Shown: piece after piece, positions 53,985-63,201 of the stretch
Layout of the letters: each line of letters begins with the position of its first letter
How positions within the stretch are numbered: position 1 is the stretch's first letter
From: Gammaproteobacteria bacterium MFB021
GTDB lineage: Bacteria > Pseudomonadota > Gammaproteobacteria > Pseudomonadales > Halomonadaceae
DNA length: 64,000 bases
Direction of reading: 5' to 3'
Assembly: GCA_000737985.1 (NCBI GenBank)
Contig: JNVT01000092.1
Span: forward strand, 23,257 to 87,256
Notes under the pieces: model-generated
What the model was told of the DNA's origin: nothing
The model's database searches: none
What the model saw: only the letters and a program-made list of their open reading frames with translations
Program-made: the position numbers and the translations under genes

Positions 53985-54463
53985 GTGATAGTGATATAGA
54001 TCAGGCGCGCTTCCTGGCGCGCGCGGTGGCCCTGGCCGAGGCCGCGCTGGAGGCCGGCGACGAGCCCTTTGGCAGCGTACTGGTGAGTGACGCCGGCGAA
54101 ATACTGGCCGAGGATCGCAATCGCATCTCCGGTGGCGATGCTACCCGCCATCCGGAGTTCGCTCTGGCGCGCTGGGCGGCGGAGCATCTCTCCCCCGAAG
54201 CGCGCGCCGCGGCCACCGTCTACACCTCCGGCGAGCACTGCCCGATGTGCGCCGCGGCGCACGGCTGGGTGGGGCTGGGGCGGATCGTCTACGCCAGTTC
54301 GGCAGCGCAGCTGATGACTTGGCTCGGCGAGCTGGGCCAGGCGGTGCCACCGGTGGCGCCGCTGCCGATCACCGCGGTGGTCCCTGGGCTCCAAGTCGAG
54401 GGGCCCGTGGCCGGGTTCGACCAGCAGGTACGTGCGCTGCATCAGCGTCGTCACGGCCACTAA
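53981..54463 (+). CDS. Nucleoside/cytidine-deaminase-fold protein
   Basis: A 160-residue zinc hydrolase of the CDA superfamily, close to guanine or tRNA-adenosine/nucleoside deaminases. The zinc His-Xaa-Glu appears as RHPEFALARW (HPE, the usual form being HAE) and the Cys pair as GEHCPMCAAAHGWVGLGRIV. It is translationally coupled to the SolA-like oxidase (4-base overlap). The substrate is not defined by the sequence; a guanine or pterin-like base is plausible. Confidence 0.85.
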   Translation: MSDSDIDQARFLARAVALAEAALEAGDEPFGSVLVSDAGEILAEDRNRISGGDATRHPEFALARWAAEHLSPEARAAATVYTSGEHCPMCAAAHGWVGLGRIVYASSAAQLMTWLGELGQAVPPVAPLPITAVVPGLQVEGPVAGFDQQVRALHQRRHGH

Positions 54464-54478
54464 CGGCCATGCTTTTCC

Positions 54479-54503
54479 TCGGGCCGGCGATCTGCCGGCC
54501 CGA
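54479..54503 (+). terminator. Hairpin after the oxidase-deaminase operon
   Basis: TCGGGCCGGC (54479-54488) pairs perfectly with GCCGGCCCGA (54494-54503) around GATCT, 15 bases after the stop. No T-run follows, so it may be a factor-dependent or stabilising hairpin. Confidence 0.55.
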
Positions 54504-54766
54504 TACGACTGAAGTCATTCCCTCCTGCGGCCGATGAGCCTTGATGGCCCTTCGGCTCTCTAGCTTGGCGATCGGGTGAGCGCGCGCTCGAGCCTTCACG
54601 CCTCCCTGGGGCTTATCTGAGGCTTGTCGCGACGAGAGCCGCGGATTTGTGGTGTCTACGTCAAACCTCTCTAAGCTGACGAACGCGTTCGCGTCGCGAC
54701 CTCGGCGCGCCAACCGGTGCCGGGTAGCGCGCGTAAAGGCGCGTCTTCGTTTAATCGACACTTCAA

Positions 54767-54812
54767 TAACGGGTTAAACAGAGATGCAACTGAATTTTAA
54801 TTAACGGTTCAA
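54767..54812. promoter_or_regulatory. Two similar boxes before the HTH gene
   Basis: TAACGGGTTAA (54767-54777) and TAACGGTTCAA (54802-54812) share TAACGG(G)TT-AA and lie 35 bases apart in an AT-rich stretch just before the ATG at 54823. They may be operators of the encoded regulator. The remainder of the 359-base spacer (54504-54750) shows no gene. Confidence 0.4.
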
Positions 54813-54822
54813 GTTATACCAC

Positions 54823-55248
54823 ATGGATGAAAAAACCTTGTTTGCCGAGCGCTTGAAAACGGCATTGATTGCGGCCGGATACGAGCCACGCCCCTCGGTG
54901 CTGGAGCGGGAGTTCAATCTGCGCTACTGGGGCGCGCCGATGACGTTTCAGGGCGTCAGGCGCTGGCTGCGCGGTGAGTCGGTCCCGGCCCAGGACAAGC
55001 TCCAGGTGCTGGCAGGATGGCTCGGTCTGGAGCCGCACTATCTGCGCTATGGTGCCCGGGCCGGCGACGGCTCGCAGCCGCCCCAGGCGACCTGGGCGAT
55101 CGCGGTCGGTGGCGAGGAGGACGAGGTGCTGCGGGTCTACCGCGGCTTGCCCGATGAGCAGCGCCAGCTCCTGCGCCAGGTCATTCTCACCTTTGCCCGC
55201 GCCAGCGGGTTGGAGCCGGAGTCGTCCGAACCGTCCTCCCAGGCGTGA
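54823..55248 (+). CDS. Small HTH transcriptional regulator
   Basis: The 141-residue protein has a lambda-repressor-like HTH region (residues 7-70: FAERLKTALIAAGYEPRPSV ... TFQGVRRWLRGESVPAQDKL, then VLAGWLGLEPHYLRYG). The C-terminal helix is LPDEQRQLLRQVILTFARAS. Such single-domain regulators occur in gammaproteobacterial genomes outside phages. There is no ribosome site before the ATG, so translation could be leaderless or weak. Stop and cyoD stop converge with 52 bases between. It may regulate itself. Confidence 0.75.
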   Translation: MDEKTLFAERLKTALIAAGYEPRPSVLEREFNLRYWGAPMTFQGVRRWLRGESVPAQDKLQVLAGWLGLEPHYLRYGARAGDGSQPPQATWAIAVGGEEDEVLRVYRGLPDEQRQLLRQVILTFARASGLEPESSEPSSQA

Positions 55249-55300
55249 TCGCGCCAGTCGCGGCCGGTCGGGCCAGCGCCAATGACGGTCGCGGCGTCGC

Positions 55301-55648
55301 TCATGGCAGCATATCCGGCATCATGCGGTAGTAGAGATTGAACAGTATCCATAGCGTGCCGCCGACCATGATCGACAGGATCAGCACGGTGAACAGGATC
55401 AGCTGCAGATCTTCACGCTTGTTGCGCGACAGCGTGATATGCAGGAAGCAGCGAAAGTGCACGACCACCTGCACCAGAGCGCACGCCCCGATGAGCAGAT
55501 AGAGATGTAGCGGCTGCCAGTCGGCGTAGGCGGCGACGCCGAAGGGGATCAGTGTCAGAATCAGGGCCAGCGCGAACCCCCACAGATAGTTGCGCTGCTC
55601 GCTGGCGCGCTCCTGCGCCTCGGCGTTGCTGAGCATGCGTCGACTCAT
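55301..55648 (-). CDS. cyoD: Cytochrome o ubiquinol oxidase subunit IV
   Basis: The 115-residue accessory subunit has three membrane helices (YLWGFALALILTLIPFGVAA, LHLYLLIGACALVQVVVHF and LILFTVLILSIMVGGTLWIL). The CyoD fingerprint is VVVHFRCFLHITLS. It overlaps cyoC by 4 bases (ATGA) and ends the operon; no cyoE (haem O synthase) follows on this strand. Confidence 0.93.
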   Translation of the reverse strand: MSRRMLSNAEAQERASEQRNYLWGFALALILTLIPFGVAAYADWQPLHLYLLIGACALVQVVVHFRCFLHITLSRNKREDLQLILFTVLILSIMVGGTLWILFNLYYRMMPDMLP

Positions 55649-56298
55649 GCCAGTCCCCCCAGATAGACGAGCGAGAAGATCCCGATCCAGACGATATCGA
55701 GGAAGTGCCACAGGATCGCCAGGCGGATCAGGCCGTTCTTGGTCTGAGCATCCAGGCCGTGCACGGCGAGTTGACCGAGCAGTGCGATCAGCCACACGCA
55801 GGCGACACTCACGTGTAGCCCGTGCAGTGGCACCAGCGAGAAAAAGGCTGAAAGGAAGCCGCTGCGGCTGGGCACGCCGCCGGCCTCGAACATCTTGTGG
55901 AAGTCATACAGCTCATGGGCCACGAAGCCGAGCCCCAGCAGCAGCGTGATCAGTAGCCAACCGACCAGCGCGCGGCGGTCGTCGCGATACTTGAGCGCCA
56001 GCGACGCCATGCCGAAGGTGAAGCTGCTCACCAGCAGCAGCATGGTCTCGAAGAAGGCGCCCCGCATGTCGAACAGCTCTTTCGGCCCCGGGCCACCCGC
56101 GGTGCCGCCGAGCATGGTCACGTAGGTGGCGAAGAGCAGGCCGAACAGGATCATGTCGCTCATCATGAAGACCCAGAAGCCGAAGACCATCTCCTCACGG
56201 CTCTCTTCGCCCTCGCGGTGGGCGTGACCCAGGTTGATCCCCGGATGGCGTGCCGGCGCGTCGGTTGCGGCAGTCTGGCGAGCGGTGAGTGCACTCAT
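55645..56298 (-). CDS. cyoC: Cytochrome o ubiquinol oxidase subunit III
   Basis: This 217-residue, five-helix subunit is related to cytochrome oxidase subunit III, with the motif FMMSDMILFGLLFATYVTML and LVPLHGLHVSVACVWLIALL, and closes with WHFLDIVWIGIFSLVYLGG. It is translationally coupled on both sides by ATGA overlaps (cyoB, cyoD). It is structural rather than catalytic. Confidence 0.95.
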   Translation of the reverse strand: MSALTARQTAATDAPARHPGINLGHAHREGEESREEMVFGFWVFMMSDMILFGLLFATYVTMLGGTAGGPGPKELFDMRGAFFETMLLLVSSFTFGMASLALKYRDDRRALVGWLLITLLLGLGFVAHELYDFHKMFEAGGVPSRSGFLSAFFSLVPLHGLHVSVACVWLIALLGQLAVHGLDAQTKNGLIRLAILWHFLDIVWIGIFSLVYLGGLA

Positions 56299-58400
56299 TG
56301 GATGGCGCCCTCCACTGGTGGCAGGGGCAGGCCCCGGTTAGCGCAAGACTGCTCCTGCGAACGATCGATCGGTACCGTGGCGCGCACCTGGGCGAGCCAA
56401 TTCAGGTGCGTGCGACGCACCTCTTCACCCGGCAGGGTGCGGGTGGTATCGCGGCAGAAACCGCGGGTGATCACGGCGGCCAGCGTGATGCCGGCGGCGA
56501 GCAGCACCAGCCACCACTGATACCAGGTCAGGCCGAAGGCGATGGCGGTGCCGGTGACGGCGACGATCACCCCCATGGCGCTGTTGGCCGGCAGCACGAT
56601 GTCGGGATACTCGTCCGGCACCTGATAGGCCTTGCCGCGCTCCTTTTCGAGCATGAAGGCATCGCGCCCGTGGATCTCTGGAATGACCGGAAAGTTGTAC
56701 TCCGGCGGCGGTGAGCTCACCGCCCACTCCAGGCTACGCCCATCCCAGGGGTCGCCGATCGGTACCGCGTTGAGATGGCGGTCGCGCACGCTCACCCAGA
56801 GCTGGACCAGCAGGCAGGTCATGGCCAGCAGGATGATCACGGCGCCAACCATCGCCGTCAGCGTCCACGGCAGGTAGGCCGGAGTGAAGAAGGCCACCGT
56901 GCGGCGCGGCATGCCGAGTACGCCGAGCGCGTAGAGCGGGAAGAAGGCGAGCATGAAGCCGACGATCCAGGCGTAGGCGGCGCGGCGCCCCCAGCGCTCC
57001 TCGAGACGGAAGCCGAAGGCCTTGGGGAACCAGAAGTTGGTGCCGGCGAGCATGCCGAACAGCAGGCCCGGTATCAGCATGTTGTGGAAGTGAGCGACCA
57101 GGAACAGCGTGTTGTGCACCTGATAGTCGACGCTGGGCACCGCCAGCACGATCCCGGTCAGCCCACCCAGCACGAACAGCATGATAAAGCCGCTGGCGTA
57201 GATCATCGGCACCGACAGACGGATGCGGCCGCGGAACAGCGTCAGCATCCAGTCGTAGATCTTCACCCCGGTAGGGATACCGATCAGCATGGTCGCGATG
57301 CCGAAAATGGCGTTGATATGGGCGCTCTGGCCCATGGTGAAGAAGTGATGCAGCCAGACCGTGAAGGAGAGCACGGCGATCGCCAGAGTGGCAATCACCA
57401 GAGCGGTATAGCCGTAGAGTGTCTTGCCGGCGAAGGTCGAGAAGACTTCCGAGAAGATGCCGAAGGCGGGCAGGATCAGAATATAGACCTCGGGGTGGCC
57501 GAAGGCCCAGAACAGGTTGATGTAGTTCATCATGTTGCCGCCCAGGTCGGCGGTGAACAGATGGAAATCGAGATAGCGGTCGAGCGCCAGCAACGCAGTG
57601 GCCACGGTCAGCGGCGGCATGGCGAAGACCATCAGGATGGCGGTGCACAGTGCCGTCCAGGTGAACAGCGGCAGGCGCATCCAGCGCATTCCCGGCGCAC
57701 GGCGCTTATAGATGGTGACGGCGAAATTGATCCCGCTGAGGGTCGATGACAGAGTCGAGAGGGTCACCGCCCAGATCCAGTAGTCGACGCCGGCGCCGGG
57801 GTTGGCGGCGCGCTCGGTGAACGAGGGGTAGCCGGTCCAGCCGCCAGTGGAGAAGGGTGCCAACACCAGCGAGATCATCACCAGCGCGGCGCCGGCGGCG
57901 GTCAGGCCGAGGCTGATCTGGTTCATCACCGGGAACGATAGATCGCGCGTGCCGATCTGCAGCGGCATCACGTAGTTGATGATGCCGGTGAGAAACGGCA
58001 TGGCCATGAAGAACACCATGATGGTGCCGTGGGTGGTGAAGAGCTGGCCGAAATGGTCCGCGGTGAGAAAGCCGCCGTCCAGACCGAGGGCCTGCTGCAG
58101 CCGCATGAACACCGCTTCGATCACCGCGCGTGCCAGCATTACCAGTGCCAGCGCGATGAACATGATGCCGATTTTCTTGTGGTCGGGGCTGGTCAGCCAT
58201 TCTCGCCACAGCCAGCCCCAGCGCCGCAGCCAGGTCAAGCCGAACACCACGACGAGGGCGCCGATAATGACCAGCGATGCCGCCCCCGAGGCGATCACGG
58301 CGTTGACCACGCTCTTCGTCGTCGGGTGCTGGAGCGCATCCCAGAAGGGCAGGGCGCTGGCGTCGAGCCGGCCGAGCAGCCAGTGGGTCGAATCGTTCAC
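56295..58400 (-). CDS. cyoB: Cytochrome o ubiquinol oxidase subunit I (haem-copper catalytic subunit)
   Basis: The 701-residue catalytic subunit reduces O2 to water and pumps protons. The haem-copper core is complete: AFGHPEVYILILPAFG (His and Tyr of the CuB site cross-link), VWLHHFFTMG (CuB His pair), VAHFHNMLIPGLLFGM (haem ligands). E. coli CyoB has 663 residues; here the extra length is mostly in the C-terminal tail. The start is a GTG overlapping the cyoA stop (GTGA). Confidence 0.96.
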   Translation of the reverse strand: MNDSTHWLLGRLDASALPFWDALQHPTTKSVVNAVIASGAASLVIIGALVVVFGLTWLRRWGWLWREWLTSPDHKKIGIMFIALALVMLARAVIEAVFMRLQQALGLDGGFLTADHFGQLFTTHGTIMVFFMAMPFLTGIINYVMPLQIGTRDLSFPVMNQISLGLTAAGAALVMISLVLAPFSTGGWTGYPSFTERAANPGAGVDYWIWAVTLSTLSSTLSGINFAVTIYKRRAPGMRWMRLPLFTWTALCTAILMVFAMPPLTVATALLALDRYLDFHLFTADLGGNMMNYINLFWAFGHPEVYILILPAFGIFSEVFSTFAGKTLYGYTALVIATLAIAVLSFTVWLHHFFTMGQSAHINAIFGIATMLIGIPTGVKIYDWMLTLFRGRIRLSVPMIYASGFIMLFVLGGLTGIVLAVPSVDYQVHNTLFLVAHFHNMLIPGLLFGMLAGTNFWFPKAFGFRLEERWGRRAAYAWIVGFMLAFFPLYALGVLGMPRRTVAFFTPAYLPWTLTAMVGAVIILLAMTCLLVQLWVSVRDRHLNAVPIGDPWDGRSLEWAVSSPPPEYNFPVIPEIHGRDAFMLEKERGKAYQVPDEYPDIVLPANSAMGVIVAVTGTAIAFGLTWYQWWLVLLAAGITLAAVITRGFCRDTTRTLPGEEVRRTHLNWLAQVRATVPIDRSQEQSCANRGLPLPPVEGAIQ

Positions 58401-59458
58401 GGTGTGGCCCCCGGGGTCGCGTCGGCGGAAAGTGGCGGGTTGGCAGGGCGAGGCGCGATGGCGTGGTCCCAGTCGGGGGCACGGTGCGCGACGATGGCGG
58501 CGAAGAGATCCGACGGCAAACGCGTGAAATGTAGCGGTGCTCGATCCAGCGCGCCGAGCGTGGCAGGCACCGTGTGCTCGTCACTCACGCCGCTTGTGTC
58601 ACCCGTGGCGCCATCGTCGGCGTGGCTGTCTTCGGTGTGGCCGCCGAGTGCGCGTGCCAGGGCGGCATGAGTGTTCTGCGCCATCAGCCGGTCGAGGACC
58701 TCGGGGGTGAATGCCCGCCCTTGGGCATGGGCCCGGGTGGTGAACGCAGCGAAGTCATCGGCGCTGAGCGCACGGGTGACGAAGCGCTGGCGATAGAATT
58801 CCCTGCCGCTGTACTGCATGTTGCGCCCGGGAAACACGCCCGGCGCGTCGGCTTCCAGGTGCAGCCGGGTCACCATGCGGTTCATCACATCGATCTGGCT
58901 ACCCAGGGCGGGCACGAAGAACCCCTGCATCACGCTGGCCGAGGTCAGCCGCAGCGAGATCGGCCGCCCGGCGGGGATCACCAGTTCGTCGAGCGTGGCG
59001 ATACCCTGCTCGGGATAGATGAATAGCCACTTCCAGTCGAATCCTACGACCTCGACTTCCAGCGGTGGCTGATCGCTGGGCAGTGGCCGATAGGGGTCGA
59101 GCGCGAGCGTGCTGCGCCAGGTCAACGAGCCCAGGACGGCCACCACCACCAGCGGAATCCCCCAGATCGCCAGGTCGGCGAGCTTGGAAAACGCCCAGTG
59201 CGGCCGGTAGCGAGCGTGGCCGCCGTAGCGATAGCGCCACAGGATGAGCGGCGTCAGTACCAGCACCGGCAGCACCACCGTCAGGGTAATGACGATGACC
59301 CACCAGAAATGCTGGCGCTGCGCTGCGGCGATCGGCCCCTGAGGATCGAGAAAGGAAAGATGCGCATCGCCGCAGCCCGCGAGCAGTGGCAGTACTGACC
59401 ATGCGGGCAGACGTGGAAGTCTCCACCATGGTGGCCTGCACCCTGGAACTTGGATCAC
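58397..59458 (-). CDS. cyoA: Cytochrome o ubiquinol oxidase subunit II
   Basis: A 353-residue lipoprotein with signal SVLPLLAGC (lipobox LAGC, Cys about residue 29), two membrane helices (WWVIVITLTVVLPVLVLTPL and AIWGIPLVVVAVLGSLTW), and a periplasmic cupredoxin-like domain. That domain has no CuA cysteines (the region is GRNMQYSGREFYRQRF), which separates it from cytochrome c oxidases and confirms a quinol oxidase. An acidic low-complexity insert (HTEDSHADDGATGDTSG) precedes the C-terminus. The start is a GTG at 59458 with GAGG six bases upstream. It is the first gene of cyoABCD. Confidence 0.94.
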   Translation of the reverse strand: MIQVPGCRPPWWRLPRLPAWSVLPLLAGCGDAHLSFLDPQGPIAAAQRQHFWWVIVITLTVVLPVLVLTPLILWRYRYGGHARYRPHWAFSKLADLAIWGIPLVVVAVLGSLTWRSTLALDPYRPLPSDQPPLEVEVVGFDWKWLFIYPEQGIATLDELVIPAGRPISLRLTSASVMQGFFVPALGSQIDVMNRMVTRLHLEADAPGVFPGRNMQYSGREFYRQRFVTRALSADDFAAFTTRAHAQGRAFTPEVLDRLMAQNTHAALARALGGHTEDSHADDGATGDTSGVSDEHTVPATLGALDRAPLHFTRLPSDLFAAIVAHRAPDWDHAIAPRPANPPLSADATPGATP

Positions 59459-59759
59459 GAAAACCTCACTGAAACATCCTTGTTTCGTTATGTATCGGCA
59501 TGGTGACTGGATGGAGTGGGTTAACTATAGAAGGGATCGCGAAGTCTGCACTTGTGCGGGATCAAATTGGTGCCGAGGGTTGGACAGTCCGGCGCGCGGG
59601 GTTCTATACCTTCAAGCTGTCCCCGCGTTGTATCGCCCCGGCGTCACGATGAATGTCTTCTGGACCTGACCCAGAGTCCGCGCCGAGCCGATAGCGCGTG
59701 GTGGAGATGTGAGGCGATGCGATCCTCGCGTCGCCGCGTCGAACGAGGGAGAGATCACC
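59459..59759. promoter_or_regulatory. Divergent promoter region of cyoA and the catalase gene
   Basis: The 301-base spacer carries no gene. TTGGAC (59580-59585) and TATACC (59605-59610) resemble a plus-strand sigma-70 promoter for the catalase, but their 19-base spacing is long. GAAAC-ATCCTT-GTTTC (about 59472-59487) is a short inverted repeat near the cyoA start. Neither is certain. Confidence 0.35.
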
Positions 59760-61223
59760 GTGACCAGCGACAACCGCAAACCGACGACGACGGATGCCGG
59801 CATCCCCGTCGCGAGCGAAGAGAATGCGCTCTCGGTGGGCCCGGATGGCCCCATCGTCATGCATGACCATTATCTGATGGAGCAGATGGCGGCGTTCAAC
59901 CGCGAGATGATCCCGGACCGCCAGCCCCACGCCAAGGGCGGTGGCGCCTTCGGTCACTTCGAGGTGACCCAGGACGTCAGCCGCTATACCAAGGCCAAGT
60001 TTCTGCAGCCAGGCAAGAAGACCGACATGGTGGCGCGTTTTTCCACCGTGGCAGGGGAGAGCGGTAGCCCCGATACCTGGCGCGACCCGCGCGGCTTCGC
60101 GCTGAAGTTCTATACCGAGGAAGGCAACTTCGACATGGTGGGTAACAATACCCCCGTGTTCTTCGTACGCGATCCGATGAAGTTCCAGCACTTCATTCAC
60201 TCGCAGAAGCGCCGTGCCGACAACGGCCTGCGCGATCACGACATGCAGTGGGATTTCTGGACCCTGGCGCCGGAATCGGCTCACCAAGTGACCTGGCTGA
60301 TGGGTGACCGCGGCGTGCCCGCCACCTGGCGCCACATGAACGGCTACTCCAGCCATACCTACATGTGGGTCAATGCCGAAGGCGAGCGCTTCTGGGTCAA
60401 GTATCACTTCAAGACCGACCAGGGCATCAAGTGCATGACCCAGGAGCAGGCGGATCAGATGGCCGGCAGCGATGCCGACTACCACCGCCGCGATCTGTTC
60501 GAGGCGATCAAGCGCGGCGACTACCCGACCTGGACCCTGCACGTGCAGGTGATGCCGTTCGAGGAGGCCAAGGATTACCACATCAACCCGTTCGACCTGA
60601 CCAAGATCTGGCCCCACAGCGACTACCCGCTGATGGAAGTCGGCAAGATGACGCTCGATCGCAATCCGACCGATTTCCACAGCGAGATCGAGCAGGCCGC
60701 CTTCGAGCCCAACAACATGGTGCCTGGCACTGGGCTATCGCCGGACAAGATGCTGCTGGCGCGTTCGATCTCCTACGCCGATGCCCACCGCGCCAGGCTG
60801 GGGGTGAACTACAAGCACATTCCGGTCAATACGCCGCGCTGTCCGGTGAACAGCTACAGCAAGGGCGGGGCCATGCGCATGCACAACGCCAGCGACCCGG
60901 TCTACGCGCCCAACAGCAAGGGTGGCGCCAAAGCTGATCCGCAGCGTTACCCGGAAGATGCGGTGTGGTCCGCCGACGGTGAATTCGTGCGTACGGCTTA
61001 TACGCTGCGCCCGGCCGACGACGACTGGAGTCAGGCCAACGACCTGGTCAACAAGGTGATGGACGACGCCGCGCGTGATCGTCTCGTCGACAATATCGTC
61101 GGCCATGTGTCCAACGGTGTCGAAGAGCCGGTACTGTCGCGGGTATTCGAGTACTGGAAAAACGTCGATGCCAAGATCGGCGAGCGCGTGGAGGTGGGCG
61201 TGAAGGCCAATCGCGGACGCTGA
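59760..61223 (+). CDS. katA: Haem catalase (monofunctional, small-subunit type)
   Basis: This 487-residue enzyme disproportionates H2O2. The distal His lies in [20 protein letters not shown], the distal Asn in [14 protein letters not shown], and the proximal haem Tyr in [18 protein letters not shown]. The core blocks [20 protein letters not shown] and [12 protein letters not shown] are typical, and the length is that of small-subunit catalases. The GTG at 59760 is chosen (GAGGGAG upstream). It is divergent from cyoABCD; a tandem repeat and a strong hairpin follow. Confidence 0.94.
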   Translation: MTSDNRKPTTTDAGIPVASEENALSVGPDGPIVMHDHYLMEQMAAFNREMIPDRQPHAKGGGAFGHFEVTQDVSRYTKAKFLQPGKKTDMVARFSTVAGESGSPDTWRDPRGFALKFYTEEGNFDMVGNNTPVFFVRDPMKFQHFIHSQKRRADNGLRDHDMQWDFWTLAPESAHQVTWLMGDRGVPATWRHMNGYSSHTYMWVNAEGERFWVKYHFKTDQGIKCMTQEQADQMAGSDADYHRRDLFEAIKRGDYPTWTLHVQVMPFEEAKDYHINPFDLTKIWPHSDYPLMEVGKMTLDRNPTDFHSEIEQAAFEPNNMVPGTGLSPDKMLLARSISYADAHRARLGVNYKHIPVNTPRCPVNSYSKGGAMRMHNASDPVYAPNSKGGAKADPQRYPEDAVWSADGEFVRTAYTLRPADDDWSQANDLVNKVMDDAARDRLVDNIVGHVSNGVEEPVLSRVFEYWKNVDAKIGERVEVGVKANRGR

Positions 61224-61262
61224 ACCGACGCCCCCGGGGCGTGGCTTGCGCCGCGCCGGCGT

Positions 61263-61342
61263 GAACCTCGCGTAGTATGAATCTCGCGTAATATGAATCT
61301 CGTGTAGCACGAATCTCGCATAGCACGAATCTCGCATAGCAA
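61263..61342. repeat. 16-bp tandem repeat, five units
   Basis: Units: GAACCTCGCGTAGTAT, GAATCTCGCGTAATAT, GAATCTCGTGTAGCAC, GAATCTCGCATAGCAC, GAATCTCGCATAGCAA. Neighbouring units differ at 1-4 bases, so the array has drifted gradually. It begins about 40 bases after the catalase stop and runs up to the terminator hairpin. Confidence 0.92.
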
Positions 61343-61346
61343 GCAC

Positions 61347-61376
61347 AACGGCCCCGTCCTGATGGACGGGGCCGTT
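61347..61376. terminator. Bidirectional terminator after the catalase gene
   Basis: AACGGCCCCGTCC (61347-61359) pairs perfectly over 13 bases with GGACGGGGCCGTT (61364-61376) around TGAT. It lies between the catalase gene (+) and the chemoreceptor gene (-). The A/T ends of the stem fit a terminator on both strands. Confidence 0.85.
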
Positions 61377-61379
61377 GTC

Positions 61380-61407
61380 TATGGTGCTCTTGCTTATGGT
61401 GCTCTTG
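61380..61407. repeat. 15-bp-period direct repeat, two clear units
   Basis: TATGGTGCTCTTG is at 61380-61392 and 61395-61407, with more worn copies continuing toward 61445. It is separate from the 16-bp array on the other side of the hairpin. Confidence 0.6.
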
Positions 61408-61485
61408 TCTTTAGCACCGTTGTCGGTGGTGTCACTGTCTATAGCGTCCAACGCGCTGGCGGCTCATCGAGACGCCAGCGGGATG

Positions 61486-63126
61486 TCAGAAGCTGGTCCA
61501 CTCTTCAACGTCTTCGGAGGCCTGGCGCTTGGGCTGAGGCTTGGCGGATGCCGGTTGGGGCTGCGGTGAAGCCAGGCTGGCAGTGGCTTTGCTGACGGCG
61601 CGCTTGGCTGGGCTTTGCGCGCCATCGTCATAGCCGCGGAAGAAGCGCACTTCTTGCGCCAGCAGCTCGGCCTGGGATTGCAGGCTGGAGGTCACGGTGG
61701 TCGACTCCTCGACCAGGGTGGCGTTCTGCTGGGTGACGCTGTCCATCTCGCCCACCGCCAGGTTGATCTGCTGGATGCCGGTGGACTGCTCGCGGCTGGC
61801 GACGGCGATCTCCGAGACCAGATCGGTGACCTTCTCGACGCTGGTGACGATCTGCGCCAGGGTCTCGCCGGAGCGATTGACCAGCTCGGAGCCACGTGCC
61901 ACGCGCTGGGCGCTCTCGGAGACCAGCTGCTTGATCTCGCCGGCGGCGTCGGCGCTGCGGCTGGCGAGCTGGCGCACTTCCTGGGCGACCACGGCGAAAC
62001 CGCGGCCCTGTTCGCCGGCACGTGCGGCCTCCACCGAGGCGTTGAGGGCGAGCAGGTTGGTCTGGAAGGCGATCTCGTCGATCATGCCGATGATATTGGA
62101 GATCTCCTTGCTGGAGGCATCGATCTCGCGCATGGCGCCGATCGCCTCGTCGACCACCTCGCCACCCTGCTTGGCCTGGGTGCTCACTTCGCTGGCAAGG
62201 GTATCGGCCTGGCCGGCGTTGTCGGCGTTCTGGCTGACGGTATTGGTGATCTGCTCCAGCGCCGAGGCGGTCTGCTGCAGGCTGGCGGCCTGCTCCTGGG
62301 TGCGCTGGCTCAGGTTCTCGTTGCTCGCGGCCAGTTCACCGGAGATAGACTCCACGGTGCGCGCATTGTGCGCGACTTCGCGGATGACCCCGGTGAGCCT
62401 GTCACGCATGGCGGCCATGGCATCGAGCAGGCTGCCGAACTCGTCGCGATAGCGGGTGCTCAGGCGCACGCCCAGATTGCCCTCGGCCAGCGCGGTGGAG
62501 AAGTCGGTGGCCTCCTTCAGTGGGCGCAGGATACCGCGGGCCAGCCACCAGCCGATGACGATGGCGATCACCAGGGCCACCAGGATGGCAGCGATGATGA
62601 TCGTACGGCTGATCTGGTAGTCAGCCACGCTCTGTTGATAGCCTGCCAGCGTCTGCTCGCGCGACGAACGATAGAGCTGGGTAATGGTGTCGTAGAGGCT
62701 CGCGTAATTGGTGTCGACCTGCGCATCGCTGGCGCTACCGCTATCGAGCAGATTACGCAGCGCTTGGCGCTGCTGCACGTAGGTTGCGGCCAGCTTGCGC
62801 TCGGCGTCGCCGGAGACTAGCTCGGGGGAGTAGCGGTCCCAGGCGTCGTCGGCGCGCTGGCGGTTCTTCTGGATCTCCTGGCGCTGGGCGTCTGAGAAAT
62901 CATTGCCATCGACCTTGGCGAAGATCGTGCGATTGTCGCCGGTGGCGGCCCGAACCGTGGAGAGTTCGATCATCGCCTGGACGTTCTCGTCGACGATCGA
63001 GCGCATGGCCTCCTGGGTCTGGCCATTGCTGAGAACGCCCTGTACGCCGACCGCGATCAACAGCGCGATCAATATGCCCAGGGCCACGACGAGTCGGGCC
63101 TTGACGCTTTTTGCGATTCTTAACAT
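61486..63126 (-). CDS. Methyl-accepting chemotaxis protein
   Basis: A transmembrane chemoreceptor of 546 residues: helix 1 (VVALGILIALLIAVGVQGVL), a periplasmic four-helix-bundle (4HB_MCP) ligand domain (about 33-190), helix 2 (IIIAAILVALVIAIVIGWWL), HAMP (about 213-265) and the signalling coiled-coil with the conserved hairpin tip [20 protein letters not shown]. The C-terminal pentapeptide EEWTSF (xWxxF) should tether CheR/CheB. The periplasmic domain ligand is unknown. A sigma-28 promoter lies upstream. Most of its signalling domain is nearly identical in DNA to the next receptor. Confidence 0.96.
   Translation of the reverse strand: MLRIAKSVKARLVVALGILIALLIAVGVQGVLSNGQTQEAMRSIVDENVQAMIELSTVRAATGDNRTIFAKVDGNDFSDAQRQEIQKNRQRADDAWDRYSPELVSGDAERKLAATYVQQRQALRNLLDSGSASDAQVDTNYASLYDTITQLYRSSREQTLAGYQQSVADYQISRTIIIAAILVALVIAIVIGWWLARGILRPLKEATDFSTALAEGNLGVRLSTRYRDEFGSLLDAMAAMRDRLTGVIREVAHNARTVESISGELAASNENLSQRTQEQAASLQQTASALEQITNTVSQNADNAGQADTLASEVSTQAKQGGEVVDEAIGAMREIDASSKEISNIIGMIDEIAFQTNLLALNASVEAARAGEQGRGFAVVAQEVRQLASRSADAAGEIKQLVSESAQRVARGSELVNRSGETLAQIVTSVEKVTDLVSEIAVASREQSTGIQQINLAVGEMDSVTQQNATLVEESTTVTSSLQSQAELLAQEVRFFRGYDDGAQSPAKRAVSKATASLASPQPQPASAKPQPKRQASEDVEEWTSF
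61651..62083. repeat. 433-bp near-identical block shared with the neighbouring chemoreceptor gene
   Basis: Bases 61651-62083 match 63568-64000 (offset 1917) with 6 differences in 433 (98.6%), all silent; the last 160 or so bases are identical. Just outside, the C-terminal linkers are unrelated. The other edge is beyond the window. This points to a recent duplication or gene conversion between tandem receptors. Confidence 0.93.
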
Positions 63127-63201
63127 CTGTGCTTCCTCGCTGGTGTAGTGCCTTCCGTGGATGCCATCTGGTCAGGGCAGACGGCACGCTCCAACTAACG
63201 C

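Noticed and set aside
57706..58584. Second protein over the cyoA-cyoB junction
   Set aside because: Alternative frame of two highly conserved genes; no start signal.
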